A stretch of 64,000 nt of DNA, from positions 1,707,501 through 1,771,500 of the forward strand of contig NZ_CP009452.1 of NCBI RefSeq assembly GCF_001278035.1. Reading direction: 5' to 3'. This stretch comes from Sphingopyxis sp. 113P3 (GTDB taxonomy: Bacteria > Pseudomonadota > Alphaproteobacteria > Sphingomonadales > Sphingomonadaceae). Position 1 is the first letter of the stretch; each line of letters starts with the position of its first letter. The notes beneath the pieces were generated by a model, which was not told where the DNA came from, did no database searches, and saw only the letters and a list, made by a program, of their open reading frames with translations. Of this stretch, positions 9,124 to 20,398 are shown one piece after another. The position numbers and the translations under genes are program-made.

Positions 9124-9639
9124 TCAGCGGCGCCAGAAGGGACGCTTTTCGACGATGACGGCGGGTTCTCCGGCAACCTCGGCGCGGCCTTCCGCGCGCG
9201 CAGCGCGCAGTTCAGCTTCGCTGGCGCGGCGTTCTGCCTCATATCTTGCGTGCTCGTCGCGCCGGCGTTGGCGAAGCGCATCATAACTCCAGCGCGTTTG
9301 ACCATAGCCGAACAGGCAAAGGAGACCGCCGGCAATCGCAAGATTCTTCATCGCGGCCATTGCCTGCACAGGATCGGTGAACTCGCGGTGGAAGAAGAGG
9401 ATGGTGAGAAGAACGAAACCCGCGAGAAGGATCGACCAGAGCCGCGTCGCGACGCCGAAGATGAGGCACACGGCTGCGAGAAGCTCGAATAGACCCGTCG
9501 GCACGGCGAGGCCGCCGGGAAGCCCTGCAGCGGCGATCATGGCATTGGTATCCGAAACATGGATCAGCTTGTTGATCCCGGAGACGAGGAAAATGACGGC
9601 GATGAACAGGCGGCCGATGAAGACGGCGATCATGGACAT
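9124..9639 (-). CDS. DoxX family membrane protein
   Basis: 171-residue inner-membrane protein with four hydrophobic segments (about 5-22, 42-62, 64-84 and 94-112), beginning FIGRLFIAVIFLVSGINKL as DoxX proteins do. The last 50 residues form a strongly charged, Arg/Glu/Ala-rich cytoplasmic tail likely to be helical. DoxX proteins are linked to redox or sulfur metabolism in some bacteria, but no specific role can be assigned here. Confidence 0.82.
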   Translation of the reverse strand: MSMIAVFIGRLFIAVIFLVSGINKLIHVSDTNAMIAAAGLPGGLAVPTGLFELLAAVCLIFGVATRLWSILLAGFVLLTILFFHREFTDPVQAMAAMKNLAIAGGLLCLFGYGQTRWSYDALRQRRRDEHARYEAERRASEAELRAARAEGRAEVAGEPAVIVEKRPFWRR

Positions 9640-9755
9640 GGGGCATCCTCCGCTTTGCGCGCCCCATCCGCTTGTGCGAAGGACGCTCGGGACGCCGGGA
9701 GGTTCCGACTGTTAACCGGGTGAGGAGATCAGATTTTGGCCGTCGGCGGACCCGC

Positions 9756-10310
9756 CTAAAGCTTTGGCAGGGTCACGCCCTTCTGCCCCATATATTTTCC
9801 TGCCCGATCGGCATAGCTCGTCTCGCATGGCTCATTGCCCTGGAGGAACAGAAACTGGCACGCGCCCTCATTTGCATAAATCTTGGCCGGAAGCGGCGTG
9901 GTGTTCGAAAATTCGAGCGTCACATGGCCTTCCCAGCCGGGCTCGAGCGGGGTCACGTTCACGATGATTCCGCAGCGCGCGTAAGTCGATTTGCCGAGGC
10001 AAATGACAAGAATGTCGCGGGGAATGCGGAAATACTCGACCGTGCGGGCGAGGGCAAAACTGTTTGGCGGGATGATGCACACGTCGGTTTCGCGGTCTAC
10101 GAAACTGTTCGATGCAAAATCCTTGGGGTCGACGACGGCGCTGTCGACATTCGTGAAGATCTTGAATTCGGGCGCGACGCGCGCGTCATAGCCGTAGGAA
10201 GAGAGCCCGTAGCTGATGCAACCGTCGCGGCGCTGCGCCTCGACGAACGGCTCGATCATGCCCTGCGTCCGGGCGGCTTCGCGAATCCATTTGTCGGAAA
10301 GTATGGCCAT
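9756..10310 (-). CDS. dcd: dCTP deaminase
   Basis: 184-residue enzyme that deaminates dCTP to dUTP, the main bacterial route to dTTP precursors. Family signatures are [25 protein letters not shown] and the active-site block [22 protein letters not shown] with its catalytic Arg and Glu. The length is typical. It lies 38 bases downstream of cytidine deaminase on the same strand, forming a pyrimidine-salvage end to the operon. Confidence 0.97.
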   Translation of the reverse strand: MAILSDKWIREAARTQGMIEPFVEAQRRDGCISYGLSSYGYDARVAPEFKIFTNVDSAVVDPKDFASNSFVDRETDVCIIPPNSFALARTVEYFRIPRDILVICLGKSTYARCGIIVNVTPLEPGWEGHVTLEFSNTTPLPAKIYANEGACQFLFLQGNEPCETSYADRAGKYMGQKGVTLPKL

Positions 10311-10348
10311 GGTTTCTCTTGTCGGTACGGCGCGCGTTGCGCAAGCGG

Positions 10349-10807
10349 TCAGTCCGGAATGAGGCCGAGATCCTTGGGGCCGAACGCTGCGGGCAAGAGC
10401 TCGCTCAGTCTATAGCTCTTCACCGTGCGGCCATCGCCCGAGGCGCAGTGGACGGCTATGTCTCTTTTCGAGCGCTCCGCGGCTTCGTTCAATATCTGCC
10501 GGCACCGGCCGCAGGGGTGGACGGGGTCGCTGCCGCGCAGCGCATCTCCCTCGGCTCGTCCTCCGATAATCGCGACCGCGCTAAGCCGGTCGATCCAGCC
10601 CTCGTTGGCGATCTTGGCGATCGCGGCGGTCTCGGCGCACAGCGTCAGTCCATAGCTTGCATTTTCAACATTTGCGCCGGTGACGACATCGCCATTGTCG
10701 AGGAGCAGCGCGGCGCCCACCTGAAAGCCCGAATAGGGCGCGTAAGCGCGGGCTGCGGCGTCGCGTGCGGCAGCGATCAGAGCGTCGCGGTCTTCCTGGT
10801 CACTCAT
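10349..10807 (-). CDS. cdd: Cytidine deaminase
   Basis: 152-residue tetramer-type cytidine deaminase converting cytidine or deoxycytidine to (deoxy)uridine. Zinc ligands and the catalytic Glu are in CAETAAI and [14 protein letters not shown] is the substrate-recognition loop. ATG 10807 is chosen because a longer frame runs into the GH25 gene without family similarity, and this start overlaps the GH25 stop by 8 bases (ATGAGTGA). Confidence 0.95.
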   Translation of the reverse strand: MSDQEDRDALIAAARDAAARAYAPYSGFQVGAALLLDNGDVVTGANVENASYGLTLCAETAAIAKIANEGWIDRLSAVAIIGGRAEGDALRGSDPVHPCGRCRQILNEAAERSKRDIAVHCASGDGRTVKSYRLSELLPAAFGPKDLGLIPD

Positions 10808-11558
10808 CACCCAATCCTTCGGGGCGGACGACGTTCCAGCCGACGGTACCACGGGCGCCCGACAACCGCACATAGTCATTGGCCTGCCACATCGCCCAGG
10901 GATGAGCGCCATAATCGGGGGGGAAGAAATTGCGGCGCAGCCAGGTGGTGCGCGCAATCCCACTCGTCACCTTGTAGTCGGCCTCAAGGGTCGGACCTGG
11001 TGCAATCAGGCTGCGCTTGCCCATATGAGCCTCGATCTGGGCAAGGAAGGTCGCAAGTTCGCTCAACAGCAGCGCGCGAGTGGGCCGGTCGGGGCACCGA
11101 TTGTCATAGTCGAGCCACACGACCGCGGGCAGTGCATCGATCCTTCGCGGTACCTGACGGATAAAATTTGCTGCCTGGTCCGTCGCAAGCTTGCAAAGGT
11201 CGTAGCGATGGATGGGCCCTGTCCGCACTCCGGCTTCGCGCGCTGCTGCGATGTTGCGCGCATACATAGGGTCGACCCGGCGGTCGCCGTCGGTCGCAAA
11301 GATATAGGCAAAATCAGCGCCCGCGGCCTTGATCGACCCCCAGTGAACGTCGCAATTGCCCGCATCGATCGTCACCCCCTGGAGCGGATATCTCTCGCGC
11401 GGCGGGGTCCAGCGCGCCGCCCACCAGAGGGCGAGCCCGATCGCGAGGAGGCAAAGCGCAGCGAGCGCGAGCGCGCGGCGCAGCCAGTGCTGTATCGCTC
11501 CGCGCCAATCCCGCACAGGTTTGGCCGGCCCCTTGCGCCTCGTGAAAGTCGCCCCCAT
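10800..11558 (-). CDS. Membrane-anchored GH25 lysozyme-like protein
   Basis: About 252 residues. A single hydrophobic segment (about 28-46) after a basic N-terminus anchors a periplasmic glycoside hydrolase family 25 domain beginning GVTIDAGNCDVHWG. GH25 muramidases cut peptidoglycan with an Asp/Glu pair in a D-x-E motif; here the matching place reads WLDYDN (Asp150 and Asp152), so the usual Glu appears to be Asp. Activity may be altered. The start is ATG 11558 or GTG 11564, not resolved by the ribosome site. It follows the UPF0262 gene by a few bases and overlaps cdd by 8, so it is an odd cell-wall gene in a nucleotide-salvage operon. Confidence 0.72.
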   Translation of the reverse strand: MGATFTRRKGPAKPVRDWRGAIQHWLRRALALAALCLLAIGLALWWAARWTPPRERYPLQGVTIDAGNCDVHWGSIKAAGADFAYIFATDGDRRVDPMYARNIAAAREAGVRTGPIHRYDLCKLATDQAANFIRQVPRRIDALPAVVWLDYDNRCPDRPTRALLLSELATFLAQIEAHMGKRSLIAPGPTLEADYKVTSGIARTTWLRRNFFPPDYGAHPWAMWQANDYVRLSGARGTVGWNVVRPEGLGDE

Positions 11559-11567
11559 TGCCACCCG

Positions 11568-12065
11568 TCAACCCTTGATATGGAGGACGCAAATCAGCGT
11601 GAAGAGCCGTCTTGCGGTATCAAAATCGACCGCGATCTTTCCGTCGAGCCGGTCCATCAGCATTTCGGCCGCCTCATTGTGCAGCGCCCGCCGTGCCATG
11701 TCGACAGTCTCAATCTGCTGCGCGGTCGCCGTCTTGATGGCCTGATAATAGCTGTCGCAGATGGCGAAATAATCGCGGATCGGGCGGCGGAACCGTCCCA
11801 GCCCCAGGATAATCGCCTCGAGCGGAGATCCGTCTTCGCGGCTGATTTCGAAGATCAGCCGCCCTTCCTCGACCCGCAACCGCAGCCGGTAGGGCCCGGC
11901 ATACCCGTCGGGATGGCCACGCTGAGGGACAAATTTATTATCCTCGATAAGGTCGAATATCGCGACCCGGCGCTCTTGTTCGACATCGGGGTTGCGCCAG
12001 ACGATCGAACTCTCGTCGAGCTCGACCGAAATGATGCGCTGCTTCGAGGGGTCGAGATCGGTCAT
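11568..12065 (-). CDS. UPF0262 family protein
   Basis: 165-residue conserved alphaproteobacterial protein of unknown function, recognised from [13 protein letters not shown], the [16 protein letters not shown] strand region and [18 protein letters not shown]. It is soluble, with no signal peptide or membrane segment. It appears to be the first gene of the UPF0262-GH25-cdd-dcd run and is divergent from dnaB, with 127 bases between starts. Confidence 0.85.
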   Translation of the reverse strand: MTDLDPSKQRIISVELDESSIVWRNPDVEQERRVAIFDLIEDNKFVPQRGHPDGYAGPYRLRLRVEEGRLIFEISREDGSPLEAIILGLGRFRRPIRDYFAICDSYYQAIKTATAQQIETVDMARRALHNEAAEMLMDRLDGKIAVDFDTARRLFTLICVLHIKG

Positions 12066-12110
12066 GCCGGTTGTGCTTCTACTTGGCGCGCGGCGAAGGG
12101 CAAGCGCGAC

Positions 12111-12119
12111 TTATTCACA
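12111..12119 (+). promoter_or_regulatory. Candidate DnaA box upstream of dnaB
   Basis: TTATTCACA matches the relaxed DnaA-box consensus TTWTNCACA and lies 73 bases before the dnaB start, in the divergent UPF0262/dnaB gap; a weaker TTCCACAGA follows at about 12124. It could link dnaB transcription to DnaA. A single 9-mer may occur by chance. Confidence 0.35.
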
Positions 12120-12192
12120 GCATTCCACAGATATGATAGAGCTGAGAATATCGCCGGTTGCGCTGCCGCGGCCAGCAAAGCATGAAGACCCT

Positions 12193-13704
<1,512 letters not shown>

Positions 13705-13705
13705 G

Positions 13706-13734
13706 AACGCCCCTACCAAGAGCGAGGGGGCGTT
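13706..13734. terminator. Hairpin between convergent dnaB and cysH
   Basis: Inverted repeat AACGCCCC ... GGGGCGTT with a 13-base loop, directly after the dnaB stop and 13 bases from the cysH stop. Its A- and T-flanked arms suit a bidirectional terminator, though the T run is short. Confidence 0.6.
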
Positions 13735-13746
13735 TGGCGTATCCCG

Positions 13747-14625
13747 CTAGAAGGCCGGATCGTTCGCGGGGTCGTCGGCGAGCGGGGTTACAGCCTCATG
13801 GATGCCGCATTCGGTCTTGTCCCAGCCGCGCCAGCGGCCCGCGCGCGGGTCCTCGCCGGGCTTGACTTTCGACGTGCACGGCGAGCAGCCAATAGAGGGA
13901 TAGCCTTGCGCCTCGAGCGGATGACGCGGAAGGTTGTGTGCCTCGAAATAGGCATCGAGATCCTCGCGCGTCCAGTTCGCGAGCGGGTTGAATTTGAGCC
14001 GTCCACTGCTCCCGTCGAGCTCGAAGCGGGGCAGGCCCTGGCGGGTAGACGACTGAAATCCTTTGCGGCCGGTGATGGAGGCGTCGTAAGCTGTCAGCGC
14101 CTCTTCGAGCGGCTTGACCTTGCGTATGTCGCAGCAGCCGTCGGGGTCGTAGGACCAGCGCAGTTCGGTCGCGTCCTTCTTCGCGAGCTCTTCTGCATCG
14201 GGGGTCAGGTTGACGACGTTGAGACCGAGGCGCGCCGCCAGCTCATCGCGATAAGCGAGCGTTTCGGGGAAATGTTTGCCGGTGTCGAGAAACAAGACCG
14301 GGATATCGGGCGCGATCCGCGTGACCAGATGGAGCAGCACCGCGCTTTCGGCCCCAAAGCTCGAGACGATCGCTGTATCGCCGATCAGCCCCGCTCCAAG
14401 CACGCTTGCCACCGTTTCCGCTGCGTCCTGACCCCGGAAGAGATTGTTGAGGCGGATGACGTCGGCTTGGGTGAAGCGCGGCGCCACGTCTATCCGGTCG
14501 CGATGTCGTTTGTCCCCCTTGTCGCCGCGCGCAGCGGGCGCCGCCGAGGCATCTGCCGGTCGGGGGTGACCATGAGCAGCCTCGACTTCGCTCGATGCGA
14601 ACGGAATTTTGGAGGTGTCAGCCAT
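13747..14625 (-). CDS. cysH: Assimilatory (P)APS reductase
   Basis: 292-residue reductase producing sulfite from adenylylated sulfate. Nucleotide binding is in VSSFGAESAVLLHL, followed by VLFLDTGKHFPETL. Two cysteine pairs (GCCDIRK and GCSPCTS) show the iron-sulfur APS-reductase type rather than the PAPS-only E. coli type, and the C-terminal ECGIHE holds the catalytic Cys. The first 45 residues are a polar extension without family match. ATG 14625 overlaps the DUF934 stop by 8 bases (ATGGCTGA). It is the last gene of the sulfite-reduction operon. Confidence 0.92.
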   Translation of the reverse strand: MADTSKIPFASSEVEAAHGHPRPADASAAPAARGDKGDKRHRDRIDVAPRFTQADVIRLNNLFRGQDAAETVASVLGAGLIGDTAIVSSFGAESAVLLHLVTRIAPDIPVLFLDTGKHFPETLAYRDELAARLGLNVVNLTPDAEELAKKDATELRWSYDPDGCCDIRKVKPLEEALTAYDASITGRKGFQSSTRQGLPRFELDGSSGRLKFNPLANWTREDLDAYFEAHNLPRHPLEAQGYPSIGCSPCTSKVKPGEDPRAGRWRGWDKTECGIHEAVTPLADDPANDPAF

Positions 14626-15035
14626 GCCGGAGCTTCCAGATCGGCACAGCGCCGTCGGCGGCGTGCTGATAGACGTGCGGATAACGGCTGAGCGCGGCGT
14701 CGACATCGGCGCGGTTCAGCCCCGCCTGCGGGGCAAAGCTGTCAAAACCGCAGCGGCGCATGAAGAAGACGAGGTCGACGAGCACGTCGCCCTCGGCACG
14801 GATTTCGCCCTCATAGCCCGCCTCGCGCAAAATGCGTGCCGAGGTAAAGCAGCGGCCATCGCGGAACCGCGGGATGCCGATCTCAACCAGTTTCACCCTC
14901 GAAAGATGGGGAATCAGGCGGCGCGGATCGTCGCCCGCCTCGATCCGCACCGCGCTTGCGCTATCCTGCTCGAGGAAAGCTTCGAGCGAGACCGCGGGTT
15001 CTTCGATCGGGTCGTCGTTTCGGAAACGCAGAGCC

Positions 15036-15043
<8 letters not shown>
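14618..15043 (-). CDS. DUF934 protein of the sulfite reduction operon
   Basis: 141-residue protein of the DUF934 family, habitually found between cysI and cysH in proteobacteria and probably an accessory factor for sulfite reduction; its biochemical role is unsettled. The core has LVEIGIPRFRDGRCFTSARILR and the C-terminal YPHVYQHAAD, followed by PIWKLRHG. The start is set by AAGGAGG 7 bases before ATG 15043. Both ends overlap neighbours by exactly 8 bases with the same octamer ATGGCTGA, indicating tight translational coupling. Confidence 0.88.
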
Positions 15044-16670
<1,627 letters not shown>

Positions 16671-16671
16671 G

Positions 16672-16968
16672 TCAGATCACCCAGTCGCCGGCCGCCGGAT
16701 CGGCGGGTTTCAGTGTCAGGTCGGGGCGGACCGTTGGCCCAAGCGCGCGGATGCGGTCCTTGATATGGGAAGGACGCGGCCCGTCCGGCGTGTTCTCGGC
16801 GGTAATGATATAACCGCCGTTCACCCGGCGAGCACCGTCCTCGGCGGCGAGGATCGCCTCGCCCTGGTCGCCGACGTCGACGGCATCCTCGACATGGCGT
16901 GACCAGCCGCGGCCGGTCCACCAGATCACAGCGCCCGTTTTGAGGTCGTTACCCGTCAAAAGCTGCAT
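16672..16968 (-). CDS. DUF2849 protein
   Basis: 98-residue protein of the DUF2849 family, found in alphaproteobacterial sulfite-reduction operons. Visible features are TGAVIWWTGRGWSRH, the VNGGYIITAE strand and a C-terminal RPSHIKDRIRALGPTVRPDL. No signal peptide or metal motif is seen. It starts 13 bases inside the cobA gene and ends one base before the cysI start, so it is fully embedded in the operon. Function unknown; a role in siroheme or sulfite reductase assembly is inferred from context only. Confidence 0.85.
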   Translation of the reverse strand: MQLLTGNDLKTGAVIWWTGRGWSRHVEDAVDVGDQGEAILAAEDGARRVNGGYIITAENTPDGPRPSHIKDRIRALGPTVRPDLTLKPADPAAGDWVI

Positions 16969-17753
16969 GAAAAATCCCTCGTTGAAGTCGTGAAGCCCGC
17001 GGCGCCGAGGCAGTCGAGCGCATCGGCGCGCGCTGCGACCTTGCCCACGATGATGAGCGCAGGGCTCTTGACCGCTTCGCGTTCCACAAGGTCGCCAAGG
17101 TCGGTCAGCAGCGTGCGAAGCACGCGTGCCTCCGCCGTCGTGCCGCGCTCGATCACCGCAACCGGCAGTCCAGGCGAGACCCCGTCGGCGATCAGCTTGT
17201 CGGCGATCGCCGATGCCGTGGCGAGCCCCATGTAAATGACAAGCGTGCGGCCGTGCCCGGCGAGCCCTGACCAGTCCTGGTCCGTCAGATCCTTGCACTG
17301 CCCCGCAACGAAGCTCACGGCGCTCGCGTCGGCGCGGTGGGTGAGTGGGAGGCCCGCCTGGGCGGCGCATCCCGCCGCCGCGGTGATGCCAGGGACGACC
17401 TCGCAATCGATGCCCGCTTCGCGCGCCGCGTCAAGTTCCTCGCCCCCGCGCCCGAAAATGAAGGGGTCGCCGCCCTTCAGGCGAACCACCTGTTTGCCGG
17501 CGCGCGCCTCGCGTACGAGCAGATCGTTGATCTTGTCCTGCCGCATCGTGTGACGGCTGCGCTGTTTAGCGACGCTGATCCGTTCCACTTTCGGCGGGAT
17601 CAAGGCGAGCACCTCATCGCTGACGAGGCCGTCATGAACGACCAGATCGGCGCTGCCGAGCAGCCGCGCGGCGCGCAGCGTCAACAGGTCGGGATCGCCG
17701 GGGCCGGCGCCGACGAGCCACAACTTGCCTGCATGAAGAGGAGTCTTTTCCAT
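16956..17753 (-). CDS. cobA: Uroporphyrinogen-III C-methyltransferase
   Basis: 265-residue SAM-dependent enzyme making precorrin-2, the siroheme precursor needed by the neighbouring sulfite reductase. Signatures are WLVGAGPGDPDLLTL, VRLKGGDPFIFGRGGEE, VVPGITAAAGCAA and LPLTHR. This is the stand-alone methyltransferase domain; the dehydrogenase/chelatase part of CysG is absent. It is the first gene of the operon, so the promoter should lie in 17754-17917; no riboswitch fold is evident there. Confidence 0.94.
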   Translation of the reverse strand: MEKTPLHAGKLWLVGAGPGDPDLLTLRAARLLGSADLVVHDGLVSDEVLALIPPKVERISVAKQRSRHTMRQDKINDLLVREARAGKQVVRLKGGDPFIFGRGGEELDAAREAGIDCEVVPGITAAAGCAAQAGLPLTHRADASAVSFVAGQCKDLTDQDWSGLAGHGRTLVIYMGLATASAIADKLIADGVSPGLPVAVIERGTTAEARVLRTLLTDLGDLVEREAVKSPALIIVGKVAARADALDCLGAAGFTTSTRDFSCSF

Positions 17754-17917
17754 GCCGCGTAGATGAGCGGCGGGCGTCCAGATGGCAAAGCAGGCTTTTT
17801 TGATGCCGGTGAAGGTAAAATTGCGCCCACCATCGTCGGCAAAAGGCGACCCGCTGCCGGCTGCCGAAGAACGGGGGCGCGGCGCAGGCTATGGATCATG
17901 TCCGTGACGAAAGCGGG

Positions 17918-19369
17918 CTACAGAAAACCCTTGCGGATCAACGGGGGTTTGCCATCCTCCGTCTCGCGCAATCCCACCCCGATCGAGGCGCGAAGCGCGT
18001 CACTTTCGCTGCTCGCGACCGGGTAGGCGCAATAATCGGCGGCATAGAAGGCGCTGGGGCGATGATTGCCTGAGAGACCGACGCCACCGAAAGGCGCGGC
18101 GGAGGAGGCTCCGTTGGTCGGGCGGTTCCAATTGATGACGCCCGCACGCGCGTTCGCCCAGAATTGGTCGTAAAGCTGAGGTGTCCCGCCGATCAGCGCT
18201 GCGGAAAGCCCAAAGGCCGTGTTGTTGGCCTCGGCGATCGCGGCCTCGAAGCTCTCGACGCGGATGACTTGCAGCAACGGCCCGAACAGCTCGATATCGG
18301 GGCGCTCGGCCATGGCGGTGACGTCGATGATACCGGGCGTCAGAAAGGGGCGGCCTGCCTGAGGCCGCGTCATGTGCCGGATGACCTGGCCCCCGCTCGA
18401 CATCAGAATGAGGAAGCTCTCTGTCAGGCCGTCCGCCGCCTCATTGTCGATCACCGGTCCCATATAAGGGGCGGGATCGGCGTGGGGATGATCGACGATC
18501 AACCGATTCGCGAGCGACTTCACTTCTTCGATTAGCCGGTCGGCCAGGGCGTCCTTGACGATCAGCCGGCGGGCATTGGTGCAGCGCTGTCCCGCGCTGA
18601 GAAAGGCCGACTGGGCCACGAGGATGGCGGCGGTGCGAAGATCGGCAGTGTCCCAGACCACGATGGGATTGTTGCCCCCCATCTCGAGCGCGAGCATCTT
18701 GCCCGGCGTTGCGGCGAACTGGCGGCTGAGGGCAAGCCCGGTGCGGGCCGAGCCGGTGAAGAGTAGCCCGTCGATGCCCTCGTGCGAGGCGAGCGCCTTT
18801 CCCGTCGCGGGACCGCCTAGCACGAGGCGCAGCACCTCTTTGGGGACGCCTGCGCTATGAAAGAGCTCCACCAGCTTCGCGCCGGTCGCCGGGGTCTTCT
18901 CGGACGGCTTGAAGAGAACCGAATTGCCTGCGAGCAGCGCAGGTACGATATGGCCGTTGGGCAGGTGTGCCGGGAAATTATAGGGGCCAAGCACGGCCAG
19001 CGCGCCGTGCGGTTTGTGGCGCACCGCATTGCGCAGACCCATCGCCCCCTCGATGCGGCGGTTGGGGGTGCGCTCGGCATAGGCCTTCACGGAAATATCG
19101 ACCTTGTTAGCGACCGATTCAACCTCGGTGCGCGCTTCCCACAGCGGCTTGCCTGTTTCACGCGCGATGAGGTCGGCGAGCCTCTCGGACTCTGCTTTCA
19201 CCCGGTCGGCAAAGCGACGGAGCGTTTCGGCGCGAAAAGTGACGGCCTGTGCTGCCCAGGCGGGCCACGCGCGCCGGGCGATCTCGACCTCGTCGTCGAC
19301 GCGGCTCACGGGCCCGCGCCAGAGCTCTTCGCCGGTCGCGGGTTCGAAGGAAAGCAGGTCTTCGCTCAT
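17918..19369 (-). CDS. astD: N-succinylglutamate 5-semialdehyde dehydrogenase
   Basis: 483-residue aldehyde dehydrogenase of the AstD type, oxidising succinylglutamate semialdehyde in arginine catabolism. The general base Glu is in LALEMGGNNPIV and the nucleophile Cys in SAGQRCTNARR; GPYNFPAHLPNGH and NWNRPTNGASS are AstD-like. The long upstream frame is antisense to the hydrolase gene, so ATG 19369 is used. Other ast genes are not in the window; agmatine genes at 31-33 kb are the other arginine-related functions here. Confidence 0.85.
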   Translation of the reverse strand: MSEDLLSFEPATGEELWRGPVSRVDDEVEIARRAWPAWAAQAVTFRAETLRRFADRVKAESERLADLIARETGKPLWEARTEVESVANKVDISVKAYAERTPNRRIEGAMGLRNAVRHKPHGALAVLGPYNFPAHLPNGHIVPALLAGNSVLFKPSEKTPATGAKLVELFHSAGVPKEVLRLVLGGPATGKALASHEGIDGLLFTGSARTGLALSRQFAATPGKMLALEMGGNNPIVVWDTADLRTAAILVAQSAFLSAGQRCTNARRLIVKDALADRLIEEVKSLANRLIVDHPHADPAPYMGPVIDNEAADGLTESFLILMSSGGQVIRHMTRPQAGRPFLTPGIIDVTAMAERPDIELFGPLLQVIRVESFEAAIAEANNTAFGLSAALIGGTPQLYDQFWANARAGVINWNRPTNGASSAAPFGGVGLSGNHRPSAFYAADYCAYPVASSESDALRASIGVGLRETEDGKPPLIRKGFL

Positions 19370-19474
19370 GGTCGCTCGCCTCTTATCGGTGAAAGCGGGT
19401 GGCGGCAACCGCGCCGGCAGCGACGCACGGCTTGCGCCCCGCCGCCGGGTTGGCGATAGACAGCGTCTGGAAAC

Positions 19475-20398
19475 GTGCAAAAGAGGGGACGGGCCATTAC
19501 GGTCAAGCAGGACATCCGGGCCGAGGGACGCGAGTGGACCGATCATTACTGGATGGCCGCCGATGGCGTTCGGCTGCACGCTCGCGTCTACGCCGGGCCG
19601 GGAGAGGCTGCGGCCGTGCCGCCCGTCATCTGCATGCCCGGGCTTGCCCGCAACGCCCGCGATTTCGAGGCGCTCGCTCCGCATGTCGCAAAGACGCGCA
19701 AAACCATCGTTGTCGAGTTCCGCGGCCGTGGCGAAAGCGCCTATGCCAAGGATCCGATGACTTATGTCCCGGCAAGCTATGTCGAGGACGTTACGCGGCT
19801 CCTGGATGACCTGCGGATTGGCCGGTTCGCTGCAATCGGCACGTCGCTCGGCGGGCTCGTGTCGATGCTGATGGCAGCGAGCATGCCGGGGCGTCTCGTC
19901 GGCGCGGTCCTCAATGACGTCGGCCCCGAGCTCGAAGCGAAAGGGCTCGAACGCATCCGGGACTATATCGGGGCCGGGGGTAGCCAGCCGACCTGGATCC
20001 ATGCGGCGCGCGCTTTTGCCGAACTCAACGCCGCCGTCTATCCTCACTATGGCCTTCACGACTGGCTGCGCCTCACCAAACGCACCCACCGGCTCACGCC
20101 CGAAGGGCGCATCGTCACCGATTATGACAAGCAGATTGCAGCCCCGCTGCGTTTGCCCCCGCCCGAGCAGCCGGTCGACTTGTGGCCGGCTTACCGCGCG
20201 CTCGGCGACATTCCGGTGCTGATACTGCGCGGCGCGCTCTCGGACATTCTGGCGAAGCGGGCGGCCGACAAGATGGCCAGGACGTTGCCGCGTGCGCAGC
20301 TCGTCGAGGTGCCCGGGGTCGGGCATGCGCCGACGCTGGACGAACCCGCCGCCGTCGCCGCGATCGATACCTGGCTCGCTAACCTGCCTGCATCGTGA
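19475..20398 (+). CDS. Alpha/beta hydrolase
   Basis: About 307-residue alpha/beta-hydrolase fold protein. The nucleophile is Ser in IGTSLGGLVSML; the likely acid lies in LRGALSDIL and the His in GVGHAPTLDEP. The oxyanion region is ICMPGLARNARDF. The start is a GTG at 19475 with a weak ribosome site; no ATG precedes the conserved WMAADGVRLH. Its stop overlaps the glycosyltransferase start by 4 bases (GTGA). The substrate is unknown. Confidence 0.82.
   Translation: MQKRGRAITVKQDIRAEGREWTDHYWMAADGVRLHARVYAGPGEAAAVPPVICMPGLARNARDFEALAPHVAKTRKTIVVEFRGRGESAYAKDPMTYVPASYVEDVTRLLDDLRIGRFAAIGTSLGGLVSMLMAASMPGRLVGAVLNDVGPELEAKGLERIRDYIGAGGSQPTWIHAARAFAELNAAVYPHYGLHDWLRLTKRTHRLTPEGRIVTDYDKQIAAPLRLPPPEQPVDLWPAYRALGDIPVLILRGALSDILAKRAADKMARTLPRAQLVEVPGVGHAPTLDEPAAVAAIDTWLANLPAS

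Noticed and set aside
10902..12185. 427-codon plus-strand open frame
   Set aside because: Antisense to the GH25 and UPF0262 genes, which have family motifs and operon spacing.
17754..17917. Possible riboswitch upstream of cobA
   Set aside because: Checked for cobalamin- or SAM-type conserved blocks and found none by eye; only ordinary GC-rich sequence.
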